From contig WRHR01000004.1 in the NCBI GenBank assembly GCA_009783145.1, positions 1 through 64,000 of the forward strand: a stretch of 64,000 bases of DNA. The letters are read 5' to 3'. How positions within the stretch are numbered: position 1 is the first letter of the stretch; each line of letters starts with the position of its first letter. The position numbers were made by a program, and so were the translations under genes. Below the pieces are notes generated by a model that saw nothing but the letters and a program-made list of their open reading frames with translations, ran no database searches and was not told where the DNA came from. This document shows positions 60,531-64,000 of the stretch, one piece after another. This DNA comes from Alphaproteobacteria bacterium. GTDB taxonomy: Bacteria; Pseudomonadota; Alphaproteobacteria; Rs-D84.

Positions 60531-61074
60531 TTACCGGGGCAACAATTATCGACTTCGTTCTTTCGTCCGGCTTGGATTTGGATTCCAGAATGCCGCGGTC
60601 GCCTATCAATGCGATGACCTTCTCGAACAGAATCGGCACCGCGTCGCGCCCGCGCGCAAGCACTTTCTTGCTGCCGCGCGTCATGACCGAGATCTTCACC
60701 TTGTCGCCGTCTGCTAAAAATTCCAGGACTTTCTTCAGCTTGATGTTCAGGTCGTTTTCCTCGATGAATGGTTTTATCCAGACTTCGCGCAATTCGTTTG
60801 CTTTTTGATTTTTGCGCGCTTCGGCCGCCTTCTTTTTCTGCTCGTACTTGAACTTTCCATAGTCCATAATCTTTACGATTGGCGGAACGCCCGCCGCGTT
60901 GATTTCGACCAAATCCATATCTTCGTCCATAGCCATCTGCAATGCTTGGGGAGTAGGCATAACGCCAAGATTCTGGCCGCTTGCGGAAATCACTTGGACG
61001 CTTTTGGCGAATATTTTATTGTTCATACGGGGCCCGGTGTCCCGACGGTTATCACGGTTGAATGTAGGTTTAAT
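60526..61074 (-). CDS. infC: Translation initiation factor IF-3, ATT start codon
   Basis: A 182-residue IF3 that controls start-codon fidelity. N-terminal domain SVQVISASGQNLGVMPTPQAL and VEINAAGVPPIVKIMDYGKFKYEQKKK, C-terminal KPFIEENDLNIKLKKVLEFL and GDKVKISVMTRG. No ATG, GTG or TTG lies at a sensible place near the true N-terminus; an AGGAG (61081-61085) stands six bases before ATT (61072-61074), giving the usual IF3 extension IKPTFNRDNRRDTGPRMNNK. E. coli infC also begins with ATT, used for autoregulation. A first ATG lies 16 codons later. Confidence 0.9.
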   Translation of the reverse strand: MKPTFNRDNRRDTGPRMNNKIFAKSVQVISASGQNLGVMPTPQALQMAMDEDMDLVEINAAGVPPIVKIMDYGKFKYEQKKKAAEARKNQKANELREVWIKPFIEENDLNIKLKKVLEFLADGDKVKISVMTRGSKKVLARGRDAVPILFEKVIALIGDRGILESKSKPDERTKSIIVAPVK

Positions 61075-61088
61075 AGGTGTCTCCTTTT

Positions 61089-61123
61089 AGTCATTAGTCA
61101 TTAGTCATTAGTCATTAGTCATT
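61089..61123. repeat. 7-bp array upstream of infC (agtcatt x5)
   Basis: Five perfect copies, single arm, ending just before the infC Shine-Dalgarno. Confidence 0.9.
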
Positions 61124-61166
61124 ACAGACAAACAACCGAGACAACGACCTTTAATCGGATTATTAA

Positions 61167-61883
61167 CTATTTTTCCAAGACTTTCAATAATTTTTGCAGT
61201 TCTTCCCAAGCAGCGCGTTTTGCATCCGGTTTTAACAAGAGGTAATTTGGGTGAGGTATTGAAAAAATTGCTAATTGATAATTGCTAATTGCTAATTGTT
61301 TGGCAGCCAGCGTGCCCAGCGTAAGTATTGCGCGCGGCGCGGTCAGCTCTATCGCGCGATTAACGAACGGCTCTGCGATTGCAAGTTCCTCGTCAGTCGG
61401 CGTGCGTCCGCCTGGCGGACGCCAGAATACAACCGGGCATATTGCGGCCGCGTCGCGGGATAATCCTATGGCGCCCATCATCTTATAGAACAATTCGCCG
61501 GGCGCGCCGGATAGAATCCGTCCCGATTCCTCATCGTCGGACGACGGCGCGTCTGTGAGTATCAGCAACTTTTCGCCCGTCTGCGGCAGCACCGTATTCT
61601 TGGCGAACATTTTCAAGGGATGGGGAAACTCGGCAATAGCGGCGTGCAGCGCATCCATATCCTCGGCCTTGTTTGCAGCATTGGCGGCATCCCTTGCGGC
61701 CGAGTTTGCATTTGTGGGAGGATGCGGCGGCACGGTGACGGAATTGCCAGAAATCGCGGATGATTTTGTTTTCGCCGGGCGTTCTATTGCCGGCCCTTTA
61801 TTATCTGTGTTCTGTGCTCTGTGTTCTGATAGCTCCCATTTCACCCCAGCCAGGTCCAGATCGCGCAATGATTGTATTCCCAT
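61167..61883 (-). CDS. Uracil-DNA glycosylase family protein
   Basis: A 238-residue protein of the UDG superfamily (family 4/5-like): LLILTDAPSSDDEESGRILSGAPGELFYKMMGAIGL, ICPVVFWRPPGG and the C-terminal SIPHPNYLL fit the glycosylase motifs, although the DAPSSDDEE loop is divergent. The N-terminal 75 residues are low-complexity. The Fe-S cysteines of family 4 are not seen, so activity is less certain. Two 7-bp arrays are in frame (residues about 18-26 and 195-206). Confidence 0.8.
   Translation of the reverse strand: MGIQSLRDLDLAGVKWELSEHRAQNTDNKGPAIERPAKTKSSAISGNSVTVPPHPPTNANSAARDAANAANKAEDMDALHAAIAEFPHPLKMFAKNTVLPQTGEKLLILTDAPSSDDEESGRILSGAPGELFYKMMGAIGLSRDAAAICPVVFWRPPGGRTPTDEELAIAEPFVNRAIELTAPRAILTLGTLAAKQLAISNYQLAIFSIPHPNYLLLKPDAKRAAWEELQKLLKVLEK
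61266..61300. repeat. 7-bp array inside the UDG gene (aattgct type)
   Basis: Five copies, in frame. Confidence 0.9.
61804..61830. repeat. 7-bp array inside the UDG gene (tctgtgt type)
   Basis: Nearly four copies, in frame. Confidence 0.85.
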
Positions 61884-61907
61884 AAAATCCCCCGAATTAA
61901 CTTTTCC

Positions 61908-61936
61908 TTGATTTGTCGCATAATTTGGTATAAAAT
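61908..61936 (+). promoter_or_regulatory. Promoter of pal
   Basis: TTGATT (61908-61913), 17-base spacer, TAAAAT (61931-61936), about 35 bases before the ATG. Same boxes and spacing as for nusA. Confidence 0.65.
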
Positions 61937-61972
61937 AAACACTGAACCAAAAAAATACAAGGGAGTATTTTC

Positions 61973-62392
61973 ATGAAAATGCAAAAATTTATTATGCTGG
62001 CCGGAATCGCAGCGATGCTGGCGGCTTGCGGCGGGTCCAACAAAATCGTTGAGCCGGCCGATCTGAACGAACAAAGGGTATTCTTCGCGTTCGATAAGTC
62101 GGATATCTCCGAAGACGCGCGCAACAACCTGCTGGGCCAGTCGTTGTACATGAAGAACCACAAAGACACCAAGATCAAGCTCGAAGGTCACTGCGACGAA
62201 CGCGGAACCATCGAATATAACCTTGCGCTGGGCGCGCGTCGCGCGAACGCGGCAAAGGCCGTGATGGTTAAAGACGGCGTGGATGCAAAGCGCATCGACA
62301 CCATCTCTTATGGCAAGGAGCGTCCGTGGAAGTTGGGCTCTGGCGAAGCGGTTTGGATGTACAACCGTAACGCGACCACAGTCGTTCAATAA
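61973..62392 (+). CDS. pal: Peptidoglycan-associated lipoprotein Pal
   Basis: A 139-residue lipoprotein with lipobox LAAC (signal peptide cut before C19) and an OmpA-type peptidoglycan-binding domain: FFAFDKSDISEDARNNLL, LEGHCDERGTIEYNLALGARRANAAK and SYGKERPW. It tethers the outer membrane to the wall. AAGGGAG precedes the ATG. tolB and the rest of tol-pal are not in the window. Confidence 0.94.
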   Translation: MKMQKFIMLAGIAAMLAACGGSNKIVEPADLNEQRVFFAFDKSDISEDARNNLLGQSLYMKNHKDTKIKLEGHCDERGTIEYNLALGARRANAAKAVMVKDGVDAKRIDTISYGKERPWKLGSGEAVWMYNRNATTVVQ

Positions 62393-62394
62393 AG

Positions 62395-62418
62395 AATCCG
62401 GCGAAAGCCGGATTTTTT
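62395..62418 (+). terminator. Intrinsic terminator of pal
   Basis: Stem aatccggc (62395-62402) with gccggatt (62407-62414), GAAA loop and six T's. Confidence 0.88.
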
Positions 62419-62463
62419 ATTCTTTATTTGCAATCCGCCGCTTCGGCGATTATACTCCCATTT

Positions 62464-63528
62464 ATGAAGATTATAGACAGGTATCTGTCGCGGCAGATCG
62501 CCTTGTTTTTTGCGATGTTGCTGCTGGTCCTGACCGGACTGGCTTGGATGCTGCAGATATTATCCATGCTGCGGCTTTTGATTCAATATAACGTAAGCAT
62601 CGGCGGGTTCTTGGGTCTGACTATGATGATGATTCCCTTTATAGCGATGCTGATAATTCCGTTCGCTGTTTTCATTTCCACAATGTTTGTTTTCAACCGC
62701 ATGATCGCGGACAGGGAAATCACGGTCATGATGGGAGCCGGCCTGTCGCCCGCGCGCGTTGCAAAACCCGCGATGGCGTTTGCGGGCATTATGACGGCGC
62801 TGCATTTGGTTCTGGGTATTTGGATGGTGCCCGCCACCCAGGAGAAATTCTATAAAAAACAATGGGAAATGAGATACGGCTTGGCGCATCTTGCGCTGCA
62901 GGAGGCTTCGTTCAACCAGTTGGCGGATGGCTTGGTAGTATTTGTAAACAAGGTCAATGACCGCGACGTTTCCGGACTGATGCTGTTCGACAACCGCAAT
63001 CCTAAAAACCAGTTGGTAGCGCTGGCGGAAAAGGGAAAGCTGGTCTCCACGGTGCGCGGCATGTCCATAGTAATGGCGAACGGGTCGGTTCAATCTTTGG
63101 GCGAGACATTTGTTTTGGGTACGTTTGATTCGTTCGATATGGATATGAACATTTCGGATAAACAAATAAAGTTCTCGTTTAAAACTCGCAGGATTTCGAC
63201 GCCCCAACTGATTGCTGACGCGCAGAGTCCCGAGCTATTCAAGAAATCTGAATATAAGATGCTGATTTCCGAGCTAGCAAACCGCTTCCTGATGCCGTTT
63301 ATGAATCTGATGCTGATATTAATAGCAGCGGTCGTGCTGCTGCGGACTTCGCTTTTGCGACGCAGAATAAGTATAGCGCCGTTTATTGCGACCTTGGGCA
63401 TGGGCGCAAGCATGGGCTTGTTTATGACTTTTTCCGGAATTATAGGGTCATTCGGAGAGCTTGCAATCTTAGCAGGCGCCCAATTCATCATAACCGCCGC
63501 GCTGGCTTTTGTTCTATTGAGAAAATGA
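62464..63528 (+). CDS. lptF: LPS export permease LptF
   Basis: A 354-residue permease with three N-terminal membrane helices, a periplasmic jellyroll and three C-terminal helices. KIIDRYLSRQIALFFAMLLLVLTGLAW and MIADREITVMMGAGLSPARVAKPA (coupling helix region) are typical. It drives LPS from the inner membrane with LptB/LptG. lptG, its usual partner, is not next; an lptD-like gene overlaps its stop. Confidence 0.88.
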   Translation: MKIIDRYLSRQIALFFAMLLLVLTGLAWMLQILSMLRLLIQYNVSIGGFLGLTMMMIPFIAMLIIPFAVFISTMFVFNRMIADREITVMMGAGLSPARVAKPAMAFAGIMTALHLVLGIWMVPATQEKFYKKQWEMRYGLAHLALQEASFNQLADGLVVFVNKVNDRDVSGLMLFDNRNPKNQLVALAEKGKLVSTVRGMSIVMANGSVQSLGETFVLGTFDSFDMDMNISDKQIKFSFKTRRISTPQLIADAQSPELFKKSEYKMLISELANRFLMPFMNLMLILIAAVVLLRTSLLRRRISIAPFIATLGMGASMGLFMTFSGIIGSFGELAILAGAQFIITAALAFVLLRK

Positions 63529-64000
63529 AGAAATTCTTTATTCTTTATTCTTTATTCGCTCGACGCTTTGCGTCTGTGCGTATCCTCGTAAAGGCAACAA
63601 GTTGCCTACTCGGATTCTTTATTCTCTACGCCGCTGGCGCAGCGCAAGGTGCGAGTCTGGACGCCGACGCGCCAAAGACTATTACGGCGGATAAGATAGA
63701 ATACGATGTAAAGGCGAAATCGATACAAACCACCGGCAAGACGACCATAGTGAACCAGACGGGCCAAAGGGTCACTTTGGTGGATGCGTATCTGGGCGAC
63801 AGGAATACGGACGCGGGGGGGCGAAATGTGGTAATGTACTTGTCGCTGCGCACGCGGGTCACTGCCGAAAGACTGGAAAAAAACGGGGACATAACGATTG
63901 CGAAAAGGCCGACCTATACCACCTGCGCCAATTGCGGCGATTATACGGAAGCCTGGCATATTTCCGCGTCCAAGCTGAAGCATAACAATGTGGAGCACGA
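63525..64000 (+). CDS. lptD: LptD/OstA-like LPS assembly protein, 5' part only
   Basis: An open frame from ATG at 63525 runs off the window. The start overlaps the lptF stop by four bases. After the signal region comes an OstA/LptA-type domain (ITADKIEYDVKAKSIQTTG, KNGDITIAKRPTYTTCANCGDY), the two Cys as in the N-terminal domain of LptD. LptD is the outer-membrane LPS translocon. The signal-peptide region (MKKFFILYSLF ... FFILYAAGAAQG) contains a 7-bp array and an inserted basic segment, so it is unusually long. Confidence 0.75.
   Translation, partial: MKKFFILYSLFARRFASVRILVKATSCLLGFFILYAAGAAQGASLDADAPKTITADKIEYDVKAKSIQTTGKTTIVNQTGQRVTLVDAYLGDRNTDAGGRNVVMYLSLRTRVTAERLEKNGDITIAKRPTYTTCANCGDYTEAWHISASKLKHNNVEH
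63533..63553. repeat. 7-bp array at the lptD start (attcttt x3)
   Basis: Three copies; a further partial copy (gattctttattct) recurs at 63613-63625 after an inserted stretch that includes the palindrome aggcaacaagttgcct. Confidence 0.8.

Overview
The window looks like a chromosomal segment of an uncultured, small-genome alphaproteobacterium. The evidence is the initiator tRNA type, an alphaproteobacterial SspB (ClpXP adaptor) with its C-terminal SLDAYR tail, Gram-negative envelope genes (lptF, lptD, pal, a TolC/MacAB set, mreBCD-mrdA-rodA) and an IF3 gene that starts with ATT. Nearly everything is housekeeping. No phage, transposase, CRISPR array or rRNA operon was seen. The placement is an inference from gene content; the lineage was not tested.

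Layout. 1-8079: tRNA-fMet, a few unknown or envelope proteins, a HAM1/RdgB pyrophosphatase, a predicted secreted metalloprotein, a four-helix-bundle (S23/IVP family) gene, an orphan virB4-virB3 pair, a small bL36 gene and a short SufD-like protein. 8140-19032: ychF, dnaG, topA and the cell-shape operon mreC-mreD-mrdA-rodA, which runs straight into topA. 19160-28106: rpmI-rplT-pheS-pheT, nth, a PNPOx-like protein, a frameshifted GNAT acetyltransferase and ileS. 28327-37409: mnmG, recF-sspB, tRNA-Thr, tRNA-Cys and nusA-infB. 37621-43256: a tolC-dehydrogenase-macA-macB(ATPase)-macB(permease) export operon. 43364-57770: argS, rpmG, glmS, a GDPD, ybaB, rpsO-pnp, mutS-truB, xseB and mreB. 57859-64000: rnpA-yidD, accB-accC, infC, a UDG-family protein, pal, lptF and the beginning of lptD, cut by the window edge.

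The most unusual feature is a dense family of short arrays, each about 3-6 copies of a 7-bp word (8 bp at a few sites, 6 bp at one). The word differs from site to site but is nearly constant within a site. Between genes the arrays usually come as inverted pairs around a short loop, so they can form long hairpins. Inside genes they are mostly single arms kept in frame, and 21 nt gives a 7-residue periodicity in the protein. They lie within ychF, topA, pheT, ileS, mnmG (several), infB, argS, truB, xseB, a UDG and three signal-peptide regions. One inverted pair encloses the S23-family gene. A second family of GC-rich palindromes is also inserted in frame (dnaG, topA, rodA, mnmG) and lies next to tRNA-Val and tRNA-Cys.

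Regulatory reading. ileS is preceded by a leader peptide with four consecutive Ile codons, a possible antiterminator and an intrinsic terminator, which is the layout of ribosome-mediated attenuation. nusA has a promoter followed almost at once by a terminator-like hairpin. The rpsO-pnp junction carries a long stem-loop. infC has a well-spaced Shine-Dalgarno before ATT. Two genes (9278, rnpA) have promoters placed so that the mRNA would be leaderless.
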